From the NCBI GenBank assembly GCA_033063855.1, contig CP093831.1, positions 12,772,001-12,836,000 of the forward strand: a DNA stretch of 64,000 nt, in the 5' to 3' direction. The notes beneath the pieces were generated by a model. It was not told the origin of the DNA and did not search any database. It saw only the letters and a list, made by a program, of their open reading frames with translations. This document shows, in pieces, positions 21,249 through 32,100 of this stretch. This DNA comes from Smittia aterrima. Its lineage: Eukaryota > Arthropoda > Insecta > Diptera > Chironomidae. The translations under genes and the position numbers were made by a program. The stretch's first letter is position 1. The number at the start of each line of letters is the position of its first letter.

Positions 21249-24121
21249 ATGCTTTGCGCCATAACAAGAGTGAACCCACGACACTACATTAGACGCGTCA
21301 ACAATCTTCACCGGCATAATTCAATAACCAACAACAATCAATTTACGCAACTACAAATTCTCGAAATCAACAAGGCACAAAATTTGTATAAAAGGTAAAT
21401 ATCTCTCGCTAAGTAGCCTTCGCTGATAATTCTGGTTGAAGTTTTTGTCTTCTCAAAATTCCTGTGACATTTGAGCTCAAGATATTGCGTAGCAACTTAC
21501 AAGAGAAAGTTTTCGTTCTCGATGTTTTAGGGCCGTTCACTTATTGCGTTGGCAGCTCAGTTATTAGAATGGGGGCATATTCTTTGTTTGTTCTTTCTAC
21601 GAGAGAAAGTGAACAGCCCTTATCTTCTTAGGTCTCCTTCGCAAAAAAAAATATCAATGAATTCTTTTATGCGTCAATGATTTTGCAGCATCTTTTGACA
21701 CAATTCGATTTATGACCTCAAAACTTTTTTTTTTATTTTAGATTCATTTCTACGACAATGGCATCGAGTTCATCGTCCAGTGTTGGTGAACAACACAAGC
21801 ATGTCAATCGACTGGCAAACGAGAAATCGCCTTATCTCTTGCAACACGCACATAATCCTGTTAATTGGTATCCTTGGTGCGAAGAAGCTTTGGCAGTGGC
21901 AAAGAAGGAAAACAAATTAATATTTTTATCCATTGGCTACTCGACATGTCATTGGTGTCACGTAATGGAAAAAGAATCGTTTGAGGATGAAGAGACTGCG
22001 AAGATCATGAACGAGAAATTTATTAACATCAAAGTTGACCGTGAGGAACGACCAGAGATTGATAAGATTTACATGACGTTCATTGTTTTGATTAATGGTT
22101 CGGGAGGTTGGCCTCTCTCGATTTTCTTGACTCCTGACCTTGCTCCGGTTACCGGCGGAACTTATTTTCCTCCAACAGACAGATGGGGAATGGCAGGATT
22201 CAAGACGATTCTTAATAAAGTTTCTGAAAAATGGGAAACTTCTCGTGAAGATTTGACTGAGACTGGTTTGTCAGTCATCGAAGCGATTAAGAAGAGCGTT
22301 TCACAGAAACATGCAGACACTCAAAGCGAAGACTCTCCAATGTCTGTCGAGGAAAAGTTCAATCAAGGCATAAAGATCTACAAACGTGCAATGGATCCCG
22401 TATGGGGTGGAACGAATGGAGCTCCAAAGTTCCCAGAAGTGTCGAAAATCAACTTTATTCTTCACGCTTTCTCTCAATCAAAGGACAAAGAATTACTCGA
22501 CATTGCTTTGAACACTTTAAACAAGATTGCTAACGGTGGAATTCACGATCACGTCTTTGGAGGCTTCGCAAGATATTCTGTTGACAAGAAATGGCACATT
22601 CCTCACTTTGAGAAGATGCTCTACGATCAGGGTCAACTTTTGATGGCTTACTCGAATGCCTACAAGATCACGAAGGAACCGAAGTTTCTGGACATCGCTG
22701 ATAAAATCTTCAAGTATCTTACAAAGGATTTGTATCATTCTATTGCCGGAGGCTTCTACAGTGGAGAAGATGCAGATTCACTTCCATCGGCTGATTCTAA
22801 ACACAAAATTGAAGGAGCTTTCTATGCTTGGGATTTCGAAGAGATCAAAGAACTTTTCGAAAAGAATTCGGGAAAGTTCACAAACGCTGATGCCTTCAAG
22901 ATTTATTGCTATCACTACGATTTAAAGGAAAATGGAAATGTCGAACCAGCTTCAGATCCTCACGGACATCTTCTCAGCAAAAATATTCATTTCGTAAAAG
23001 GTTCGATTGAAGAAACTGCTGAGAAGTTCAGTGCCAATGTCGCAGCGATAACAACGATTCTTCAAACTGGAAATTCTATTTTACATGAAGTAAGAGAACA
23101 ACGACCACGACCTCATCTCGATCGTAAAATCATCACAGCATGGAATGGTTTGGTTCTCTCTGGCATCAGTAAACTAGCTTGTATCAGCGAAGCACCTAAT
23201 CGAGAAGAGTATCTGTCAATCGCTAAGAAACAAGTTGAGTTTCTCAGGGAACATTCCTTTGATGTCAATGCAAGAAAGCTTCATCGCGCTTGCTATGGCG
23301 AAGGAGACAACAACGAAAAAACTTCAAGAGGATCAACGGTGATTCACGGATTTCTTGATGATTATGCTTTTCTAATCAAAGGTTTGATTGATTATTACGT
23401 TGCGAGCCTTGACGTGACAGTTTTGTATTGGGCGAAGGAATTACAAGAGATTCAAGACGAATACTTTTGGGATGAGACAAATGGCGGATATTTCTACTCC
23501 GAAGCTTCGCAGTCTGATGTGGTTGTTAGAATGAAAGAAGGTGAGATTGCATTTATTGATTTGATTATCAATGCTCAAAACCAAATATTTCAGATCATGA
23601 TGGTGCAGAGCCTGCAGGAAACTCAGTGGCAGCTCAAAACTTAATTCTTCTTGGCGCCTACTTCGAAGATCAGAATTTCAAATCAAAAGCGAAAGCTCTC
23701 ACCAAATATTTCTCAAACGTCTCTCCGATGGCTTATGTTTTACCAGAAATGCTCTCTGCGATTCTTCTTGAAGATGTTGGACTTCACATGCTCGTCGTTG
23801 TTGGTGAGTTTGATGAAATTTTAATTTTACAAATGTATCATTCAATTTATATTTTCAGGACCTGATGACGAAAACACAAAGAATTTCATGGGAACTGCAA
23901 GTGACTTCTACGTTCCAGGACTAATCTCCATTCAACTGAATGTCGAGAAGCCAGAAGAAGTTACCCGCAAATCAGTCAGTCAATTTAAAATGATTCGAAA
24001 CCTTCCGACAGCTTATTGTTGTCACAACAAGCAATGCACGTTGCCGATCACAGATCCGAAAATTCTTGCAGAAGAGTTCAAATCGAAGTATCTTCACGCA
24101 TCCAGTGATGTTAAGGAATAA
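21249..24121 (+). CDS. Spata20: SPATA20 / DUF255 thioredoxin-like protein, with spliced mitochondrial-type presequence
   Basis: Exons 21249-21394, 21742-23540, 23594-23803 and 23859-24121; 805 aa, all GT-AG and in phase. Exon 1 encodes MLCAITRVNPRHYIRRVNN... through NLYKR: Arg-rich, nearly free of acidic residues, and preceded in frame by TGA. This looks like a mitochondrial targeting sequence. Exon 2 continues FISTT-MASSSS, so ATG 21758 is an internal Met that would give a 751-aa cytosolic form. The conserved DUF255 core begins NRLANEKSPYLLQHAHNPV. The thioredoxin-like motif CHWC is at about residues 118-121, followed by VDREERPEIDKIYM and GGTYFPP. The C-terminal half has the alpha/alpha-barrel (six-hairpin glycosidase-like) blocks GGIHDHVFGGFARYSVD and WHIPHFEKMLYDQGQL. 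Known: the vertebrate homologue is spermatid-enriched, and the biochemical activity is unclear. Length fits the family (about 790). Its 3' end converges with CCT5. Confidence 0.93.
21530..21619. mobile_element. 90-bp MITE-like element, PIF/Harbinger type, in SPATA20 intron 1
   Basis: Left end GGGCCGTTCACTT (21530-21542) and right end AAGTGAACAGCCC (21607-21619) are inverted copies with one mismatch in 13. The element is flanked on both sides by TTA (21527-21529 and 21620-21622), a 3-bp target duplication as made by PIF/Harbinger elements, whose ends often begin GGGC. The 64-bp centre has no reading frame. It lies wholly within the intron 21395-21741. With only one copy visible, the family assignment is an inference. 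Confidence 0.5.
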
Positions 24122-24122
24122 A
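24117..24122 (+). terminator. Polyadenylation signal overlapping the SPATA20 stop codon
   Basis: AATAAA overlaps the TAA stop (24119-24121). A second AATAAA is at 24346-24351. Use of the first gives an almost absent 3' UTR; use of the second makes an overlap with the CCT5 transcript from the other strand. Confidence 0.4.
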
Positions 24123-24207
24123 ATATTTTATATCTTTCAAATATATAAGTCAACCTGAAACAAGTTTAGAGTTAAACGTTTGAAGTTCTTTTCATAGATA
24201 TTACAAA

Positions 24208-24213
24208 TTTATT
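24208..24213 (-). terminator. Polyadenylation signal of CCT5
   Basis: TTTATT on the plus strand is AATAAA on the minus strand, 229 nt beyond the CCT5 stop. Cleavage would fall around 24190, within about 70 nt of the SPATA20 stop. Confidence 0.45.
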
Positions 24214-24441
24214 GTTTTAAGTTTTGTTCACAAGTAAAGATTTTAATTCACGAGGTGTTAACGAAAATTGTTGGTTTGCTTAATGAAGCGCGAGATGCAA
24301 TGCAAAGTTAAATCAAAGTCGTGTTAATTTATGAAAAGAGGAGAAAATAAAACATTAAAGATTAAGCACAAAAGGTGGCTTTGCAATGATTCTGCGGATT
24401 AGGTTGGTGCAATTAATGAAAAATACCGAAGCGTGAAGGAT

Positions 24442-26497
24442 TTAATTTCCTTGAGAACGAACATCATCAATCTTGAGGATCATCTTTACGAGTTGGGTAG
24501 CGAGAACGATCTGCTGCTTCTTCGAGTGAAGAGCTTCAATCACATGATGTTCCTTCATGTCTGAGTTACCAGTCATCATGCAATCGACTCCGAGTGATGA
24601 TGATTTCTCCTGAACGTGACGTGATTTCAATTCCGAAAGTGTCTCGATCGGAAGTAATCCGCTGTTCTCAGCAAGAGCGAGTGGAATTGCTTCCAATGCA
24701 ACGCTGAATGAACGGAAGGCGTATTGTTCGAGTGTTGAGAGCTTGTCGGCTTCATTTGCGACTGCCAAAGAGCAGGAAATCTCAGCGGCACCTCCGCCAT
24801 AAACAATACGAGAATCCTAAAAAAACATTTACTTTAGAATCAAACTCATTAAATAATAAATCGTTTAAACTTACTCTGATGAGTGAACGAACAATGCAAA
24901 GAGCATCGTGGATTGATCGTTTAGCTTCAGCAACAACCATTGCGTTGCCTCCGCGAACGAGAATTGTGACAGCTTTTGAGTTGGCGCATTCTTCGATGAC
25001 CAGCATTTTGTCTTTTGTTGTTCCAAAAGCCATTTCGCGAACGAGTCCAGCCTTGCCTAATTTAGCAGCTGAAATTTCTTCGAAACGAGGGATGATGCGA
25101 CCTCCAGTTGCGACAGCAATCAATTCGATTTCAGGTCCACCGACCCAACGAACAGCTGGAAGATTTTGTTGAAGAAGCAAGTGGTTTGCCTCGTCATCGA
25201 AACCCCATTGACAGATGGCAAGTGTTGCACCAGCATCCTTGATTTGCTTGACCATTTCGATGAATTTGTCTTGTTCGTATTGACGCAACAATTTGTAGTC
25301 TTCAGCAGATGTGACATCCAACTTATGCTTAGTCTTAGGCTTTGGTGGTTCGAATGGGCAGGTGAGAATAGCCAACTTAACATCTTTCATGTTTTTCGGC
25401 ATTTGAGGGTGCGACATGGTCTTATCGACAATCACGCCTTTAACTAAGCAAGAGTCTTCCATACGTCCACCAACTTTGCCTTCCATTTTAATCATTTCGA
25501 AGTTCACATCCTTCTTCTCGAGATCGGCAACAGTGAGAACAGCGTTGACGGCTAATTCAGCCATTTGACGATGGCACTTGTTCACGATCTTGCTACCCAA
25601 AGTTGTCATTGCAACCTTTACTAAAGGTTCGATGTTGTTAAGGGCAATTGGGAATGGTTCAGCGATTGATTCCAAATGCTTGACAGCGCACTGAGCTGCT
25701 AATTCGAAGCCATCAGCAATACGAATTGGATGAATGCCACGGTCGAGGAGAGACTCAGCTTGTTCCAAAAGAGCTCCAGCAAGAACGACAACTCCAGTTG
25801 TTCCATCTCCAATTTCGTCGTCTTGCGACTGACTAAGTTGAACCATCAACTTTCCGATTTCATGATCGACTTCCATCAACTTCAAGATCGTAGCTCCATC
25901 GTTGGTGCAAGTGACTTCGCCATCTCCGCTAACCATCATCTTGTCCAAACCTTTTGGTCCAAGTGAAGTCTTCAACGTTTGTGCAATTTGACGAGCAGCC
26001 ATGATGTGACTCTAAAAGAAAAGAAGACAATATGAGTCATAGAAGATCCAGAAAAAGTTCTTGTGAGGTTAGAAAGCCGATGTTTGCTGTTTTGGATTTA
26101 TTGTGCAACTGAAGCTGGCGAGATTCAGGAGACTTCAAGTTTCTTGAAGTAATTCATTGAATATTTATTTATTTAACGTTATCCTCAACTATTTCTCGTT
26201 TTATTTTAATAAAACAAAACATTTGCCGAAGAAGTTTCGAGAATTTCACTCGTGACTCTCAAAAATAAATCGAAATTTAACTGAAACTTTTAGCTGCGCC
26301 AAGAGTTTATTGAATTAACTATTAGACTCACCTTGATTGCATCATTTCCAGTCAATCTCGATTGTTTGTCTTGATCTCTAAGGATTATGAAAGGTCTGCC
26401 GTACTCGTCGAAGGCGACGGAACCTAAGAAAACACAAAATGTTAACTACATTCACTTTCTCTGAAGAGACACACTCCTTACCAGGGAACATAGCCAT
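24442..26497 (-). CDS. CCT5: T-complex protein 1 subunit epsilon (CCT5)
   Basis: Exons in transcript order: 26497-26482, 26423-26332, 26011-24875 and 24816-24442; 539 aa, against about 541 in the family. All junctions are GT-AG and in phase. The product is one of eight subunits of the cytosolic chaperonin TRiC/CCT, which folds actin, tubulin and other proteins using ATP. Visible motifs: FDEYGRPFIILRDQD at the N-terminus, TSLGPKGLDKMMV (nucleotide binding), the ATPase loop GDGTTG near residues 104-109, and RIVYGGGAAEISCSLAV in the C-terminal equatorial domain. The first coding exon carries only 16 nt (MAMFP plus one base). An open frame starting at the Met at 26002 is a fragment that lacks the first 39 residues. 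The gene starts 177 nt after the OGG1 stop on the same strand and converges with SPATA20. Confidence 0.97.
26132..26150. promoter_or_regulatory. Inverted repeat with a TTCnnGAA core in CCT5 intron 2
   Basis: ACTTCAAG, TTT, CTTGAAGT: two perfect 8-bp arms around 3 nt. It includes TTCTTGAA (26141-26148), a two-unit heat-shock-element core. It lies 81 nt from the three-unit element at 26231. Confidence 0.35.
26231..26243. promoter_or_regulatory. Three-unit heat shock element (GAAnnTTCnnGAA) in CCT5 intron 2
   Basis: GAAGTTTCGAGAA contains three alternating GAA/TTC units at the exact 5-bp spacing bound by HSF trimers. It is in the intron 26012-26331, within 270 nt of the CCT5 start codon. CCT genes are known HSF targets in other eukaryotes, which makes the placement plausible. 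Binding here is inferred. Confidence 0.4.
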
Positions 26498-26673
26498 TCT
26501 TTGACCGATTAGCTTTGATTTAAATGGTTTAAATTAAAGATTTACTTGCAGCTGTGAAAAATTCAATGCTCGATTCACAAACTGTTTCGAAGCTTTCGCA
26601 ATTTGGTTTAATGAAGCTTTGAAAAAAATTTGAATAACAAATCCGTTAAATCTGATATTTTCACATTTTTAAT

Positions 26674-26679
26674 TTTATT
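26674..26679 (-). terminator. Polyadenylation signal overlapping the OGG1 stop codon
   Basis: On the minus strand AATAAA overlaps the TAA stop (26677-26675), giving a minimal 3' UTR and leaving about 150 nt before the CCT5 start. Confidence 0.4.
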
Positions 26680-27778
26680 TCTTTTGTCTTTTAGATTTCA
26701 CAGGACTTGTACTTTCACTTTTCTCTTTGAATCCGTTGAGTTCGGCACAAAATAGAACAGTTTGAGCCCAGCCACTGAACTCTCCGTAAACTCGACGGAA
26801 TTCGTTTCCGATCTTTCTGTAGAGAGTCGGTGTCATGTTCTTGACATTGGCAACTTCAGGGAGATAATGCTTTGCAATCTGAATTATGTGAGTATCGACG
26901 GGGACGGCAGAAAGATGATTAAGTGACATTAAGCAAATGCAATCAGCGACTTTCGGGCCGATTCCAGTTAAAGTTTGTAGTTCAGTGTGAGCTTCTTCGT
27001 AAGTCATGCTGCGAACATTGTTAAACCATTTCAATCCTCCTTTGGCAATGATTTCCTGTGACGACTTCTGAATATATTTCGCTCGATATCCAAAACCCAG
27101 TTCACGAAGTTTCTCTTCAACTCCTTCCTTTGCGAATGCTGACAATGCTGGAAAAGCGAAAAACTCTTCACCGTCGACCTCGCAGATCTTTTCTCCATAG
27201 TGAATGCACAGCTTATTCACGAGCGATGAGATTCTGGAAATGTTATTGTTTTGAGAACAAATGAAACTAAACAAATTCTCCACAGCATCAATGTCAAGTT
27301 GCCTAATGTTTCGATATTGAGATTTGTCGACGACTGTCGTTGCGAAATGTTGATGAGCTCCACTCCAATGTTTATATTTTGCTTCAAGGTCGATGTCAAG
27401 TCTAAAGTAGCTTCGCAATAGAGCTTCATAGAAAGAATCTTCATAGAGAAGATCCTTCGATGATTTCTTTCGTTTTTTCGGTTCGGCAACTTTCATTCGA
27501 ACGATATTTTCATCAGCTGGTTGAGGATAAGGAAGCTCTCCAAGAATCGAGTAATGAAGTTGAGTGTCAGTTGCTTTAAGTCGCCAAACACAATTTGCAA
27601 AAACTCCAAGAAACGACTGATCTTCGTTCTCTTCTTGTCTCCATCTAAAAAATCAAATTTGAAATAAACCAAGAAATTCATTTTCATTTTTATTGATCTA
27701 CCTGAACGATTGTCCTCCTAACAAAGTCATTCGAAGCTGTAGAGGTGACGTTAACTTAACTATTTTCCATTTCGGCAT
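26675..27778 (-). CDS. Ogg1: 8-oxoguanine DNA glycosylase/AP lyase (OGG1)
   Basis: Two exons in transcript order: 27778-27702 and 27644-26675, with a 57-nt GT-AG intron; 348 aa against 345 in human. It removes 8-oxoguanine paired with C in base excision repair, in nucleus and mitochondria. The N-terminal domain shows LLGGQSFRWRQ. The family motif CSQNNNISRI is at about 155-164. The helix-hairpin-helix is LTGIGPKVADCICLMSL, with catalytic Lys257, followed by the catalytic Asp276 in AVPVDTHI. GWAQTVLF closes the fold. The tail KSKRQKK is a likely nuclear localisation signal. Start chosen at MPKWKIVKL because it is the only Met in the short first exon before the conserved core. An open frame starting at 27496 begins inside the protein. 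It lies head to tail with CCT5 and divergent from the gene starting at 29148. Confidence 0.97.
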
Positions 27779-29147
27779 TTTCCGCTCGTTTTTGTTTTCA
27801 AGATTTGTTTAAGGCTTAAGTTTAGGTCTTTTTTAGGGTTTTTATCAGAAAGATTTGATGGCATTTTCGATCTCGCTAAAAGATTTCTTATCAAACAGAA
27901 AGATTAGAAAATAAAATCTAATTTACACAAGAAAAGTATTTGCGCAACCTTATTAATTCTCCTCTGAATGTTTGTAGTCTCGGTGTTGCGTAAATTACGA
28001 TCTAACTAACAAATAAAAACCCTTCACTAAATACGAAGCGAAATGTTGCAATCTCTAATGTTTCAAGAAAGGCCTTTTCTCCAACTGCTCTCTGAGAAAA
28101 GAATATGATCAAGCAGTTGCGTTTAAGAGGTCGACCAAGTAAGACGTTCAGTTCTTCTTGTCATGAAGTTTATTTCTTAAAAGCTTTTTGTTGTAGAGCA
28201 AAGAGAAGAAAGATCTTCTTCGCCTAGTCTTAAGTGATTCTTAAGCCGTCCAAATTGAATTAACCTTTTACTTAAACTCAACTCAACAAAAAAAATAAAA
28301 ACTATTGTGAAATCATCGCGAGTGAGAATTGATTTCTAACAAGGTGCTAATAAAAAAGATATTTTTTTTTCGCGAAAAACTAAGAAGTCAGTGCATGAAC
28401 AAAAAGAATATTTAGCGAAAGAACGAAACTGTTTTAAAGGAAATATTGTGTAACAAGGAGAGAAACAGCCAAGGTCAGCTTCTTCTTCTCCTTAAATTAT
28501 ATTTCTACACCACCGTGTACACAAAATAAAGCAAAAGTCGAGGAAAAAATATTGAAATACATTCTAAAGAAACAAGTCATTGATTCCAAACGTGGAAGAG
28601 TGAGTGAGAGAAATAAAAATAATAAGACAAACCCATACTCGAAAGAAACAGCAGAACCGGTGGATGAATGATAAAAAAGTTTGTGTAAATATTTTAGAAT
28701 ACATCGAGAATTAAAATAAGAAAGTTCAATAAATGTGCAGAAAACGAGAATTGCGGGACCATTCGGTGAACACGTAGCAAAAAAAAAAAGAAGTTCGAAA
28801 CCCGAAATTTGCAAATTTTATGTGATCAAGTCTTTTGATTTCTTCTCTATCAAGAAAGCTACGTGATAAGTGAACAGACCTTTTTGTGAGCCGTTAGACG
28901 TGGCTCGAGAATTTTCGCGTTCAGAGAATTTTTATCTTTTGCATTTTGCATCTTGTCAGACGGAAATTGCTTTCGCTGAACAACCAAAACGATACACTTG
29001 GCGAAAAAGGACAAAGAAAAGGGGCGAGAATCGGTTACCTGTCTGCAATCTCTTGCCCTCTCTTCCTCCTTTCATTCTCCGCACTTTGTGCAATTAAAGA
29101 AAGAAAAATATTTTCTTGCAAATTAAAATTAAAGAAATCGCATTAGA
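27779..29147. other. Divergent promoter region between OGG1 and the Shroom-like gene
   Basis: 1.37 kb between two divergent start codons. No further coding exon seen on either strand. The part after about 28860 is probably 5' UTR or promoter of the plus-strand gene. No convincing TATA or Inr/DPE pair was found for either gene. Confidence 0.45.
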
Positions 29148-32100
29148 ATGGATCGCCGCTACAGTTCAAGTTCATCTTCGACCGCAACAGAAACCGCAAA
29201 AAAAGTTGCGATGAACAGTTCCATTCGATATCGCAATGGTCTTTCGACCGACTCAACATCATCATCATCGAATCGGAAATCATTTCCAAGCACATCGGAC
29301 GTTGGCTCAAGCTTCAATAGCACGACTCAGGTGAGAACAACATTTTACTTTCAACATTTCGCCATTGGCCAAAGTAAAACTTCATCTCCCGTCCATCTCC
29401 CCAATTTCATTGTTTTTTTTTATTCAACAACGATGTCCCGTGGGCACGCGGCAACACCAACAAGTCATGTTAACAATTTCATTTCGATCGAACGACGACG
29501 AGGAGATCGAAAACTTCTATGGCCTCACGGGGACACTTCTCAAAACGAACTTTTATTTTCACGTCGTTTCGAGTTTAACGAAGCCAGCGTTTTCACTTCG
29601 AGCGAATAAAAATTAGAAATCGAAAATTCTTTTCTGCCCGAGCTTTGACTTTAAAGATTTTTTCGGAATGACAAGAAGGCGAAAAGGCGATCGAAGAGGA
29701 GAAGAATTTGTGTCTTGTTAGAGGGCAATGTAGAGTTGATGTCGAAGACTTTCGATTGTCTATTCACTCTCGGGTGCTTAAAGCACATCAACCATGAAGC
29801 AATCCCCATGTGAACTCATGTTCTCTTCTAGAGAAATGTAAGACAACAAACAATGGGAAGACAAGGGGGAAGGGAACGAAATAATAATCATCGTCTTCGC
29901 TCTCGTTGTGAGGCGAGCAAATTTATTAATTTTAATAGGAAAATTTCTTTTTCAATAGCGTCCATTTCCCATGCAGAAAGAAATACTTCCCAGATCTTCA
30001 CTCATCTCGCGATCAAATGACATCGCATTAATTGTGAATTCAACATTGGGGCGACTAGTCAAGAGGAAAATGTTCATGAGAGTTTAACTTTATGTAATGC
30101 CTTAGCGAAAGAATCGCGCAGAAGGAAACGCGAGTCGAGCTTTTAAAGTATGAAATTTGATCTATTTTTGGTGCAAAAATCGTTTTCACTTTTTTCTTTC
30201 TCACTGCCGAGCTCGCTTCTCATGCTGGAGAGCTCTCTTTAATCCATCCATTGAATTTTATTAGCGAACATTAAGCGTGACATTCTTTTTGCTTTATGTG
30301 TTTAATTTCTATGGCAACCATACGTTTACTTCATTTCTTCTTGCGCCTCAACAAGCCAACCAAGTCAGCCAGTCATCCATTGTGCCAAGCGTGTTAAAAA
30401 GCAAAAGCTAATCAAGCCTAGAAGAGAGCTTCGCGCTCACAGATTTATATTCGATATTTTGCTATTGCTTTGAAATGAAATTAAATGAAATATCCGCCAG
30501 TCGAGAAACGAGATTTAATAATTATGACCTCAAAAGCTCAAAGAAAGAAGGAAAAAAAACTTCCAATTTCTTTCTATTTTCTGATCATCATCAACTGATC
30601 GCTTTGGATTTCGTGAAACTTTTTTCTTCTCTGTTTTGTGCAACATCGAAAAAAAAAGTCTTTTTGTGCTCGACTCGAGCCACAAAGCGACTCGGATCTA
30701 TCGGCTTTCAGCACAGCATGTGATTTCATTTTAATTGTCCCCATATTCCATGTTGTTGTCGAGGTATTAGCAGGCGATCGGCTAGCGCTGACGGATAGAG
30801 GAGAGAGAGTGAACTAAAAGTGCTGGAGCCACATGTGTCTGCACCTAATACGAATTAATTGAATTTCCTTATCGCACTTTGAGATTTAGCAATAAATTAC
30901 TTGCTTTTTTGACACCAACGCAAATTCGTGTTACGTACATTTCCTCAACGAAAGCGATAAGCCTTGTGAACACTTAAATGAAATCTCTCTCGACTGATAA
31001 GCAACAAACACTTTTGTTTTTATTGCCTTTCCGTAGGTAAAAAAAAATAACTTTTTCCTGCCTTCCTTCTCTTCATTTAGAAGCATGACTCGGAAATTCT
31101 CACTCGACTAATAAAAGCGTCTGATGCAATGTGTGACTAAGTAAATTAGTTGAGAAGACTGGCTAGCACACGATCATAGCGAACCCTTAAATCTTCCTAA
31201 TAACCATTACGATCTCGAGAAAACGTTCTCCGAATAAACTTTCCCGTGAAGTAAAGAAGAGAAGTAACTAACAGGTTTCTGTTGATAATCGTACAGTTCT
31301 TAATAGTTTGTTTCCCTCAATGCGATGTGTGCATGCACATTGAAGGAGAAGAATAGAAGTTGTCTTATCGTCAGACAATCTCTTCTTCTTCTTTTCGATT
31401 CCTTCCTACACTCTTTTTCTATGTAAAACAGCAAAGAGAAAGAAACACTTTACCTATCGTCAGCGGGTTGAATACAATGAGCTCAAGGGATCTTCGAGAA
31501 ATTCCTTTTGAAAAAAAGGTCTGTGAAGTTATCATTGAGAATTTTCCGTTGAGAAAGAGACACCGGCGATGATCACAGACGATCCTCGCTGTAGGCTTAA
31601 GATCCTATTCGAAATTAATTTCGATTGTTCAATTAATTTCCTTTCGCATCGCTCGATTAATAACAGACTTATTGGAAAATCTTATTGCTCTCTTGAGTAG
31701 CTTGTTCGAACACATTGAACGAAGAAAGAAAACTCGTTAGATATTTATTCACCCGCGGTTTAGTGTCAACTTCAATGTAATGTTTGAATAATTTATCGTT
31801 ATCATAACGTTATTTACGGTAGCTTCTTCCTCTACTGCATCTCTTGTGTCTGTGTTGTTTCTCCATCTTTCACGATGTGAAGATTAAACAATTATCAAAC
31901 GAAATTTATGAATGTGAAAAATTCTCCGGCTTAGCATTGTTGAATAAGGTAGATCAGTTAGCGGATGAAGAAACGGCGACCGACAAGCAGGAAAAATCTC
32001 ATTCATCGTGAACAGATAAAATACGATACCGTTCCGAACGATGCAAATGATGTTCGATTAGAAGAATCGATGTTAGACACGCAGCTGTTAAATGAGCAAT

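Noticed and set aside
21387..21395. TATAAAAGG as the SPATA20 TATA box
   Set aside because: It is the last coding bases of exon 1 plus the first base of the donor (…TAT AAA AG|GTAAAT), and the reading frame through it is open and in phase with the next exon. The TATA at 21055 is a better promoter candidate.
29440..29455. GGGCACGCGG resembling part of miR-124
   Set aside because: Only a 9-nt core agrees, the 5' seed start and the 3' part differ, and no hairpin partner is seen.
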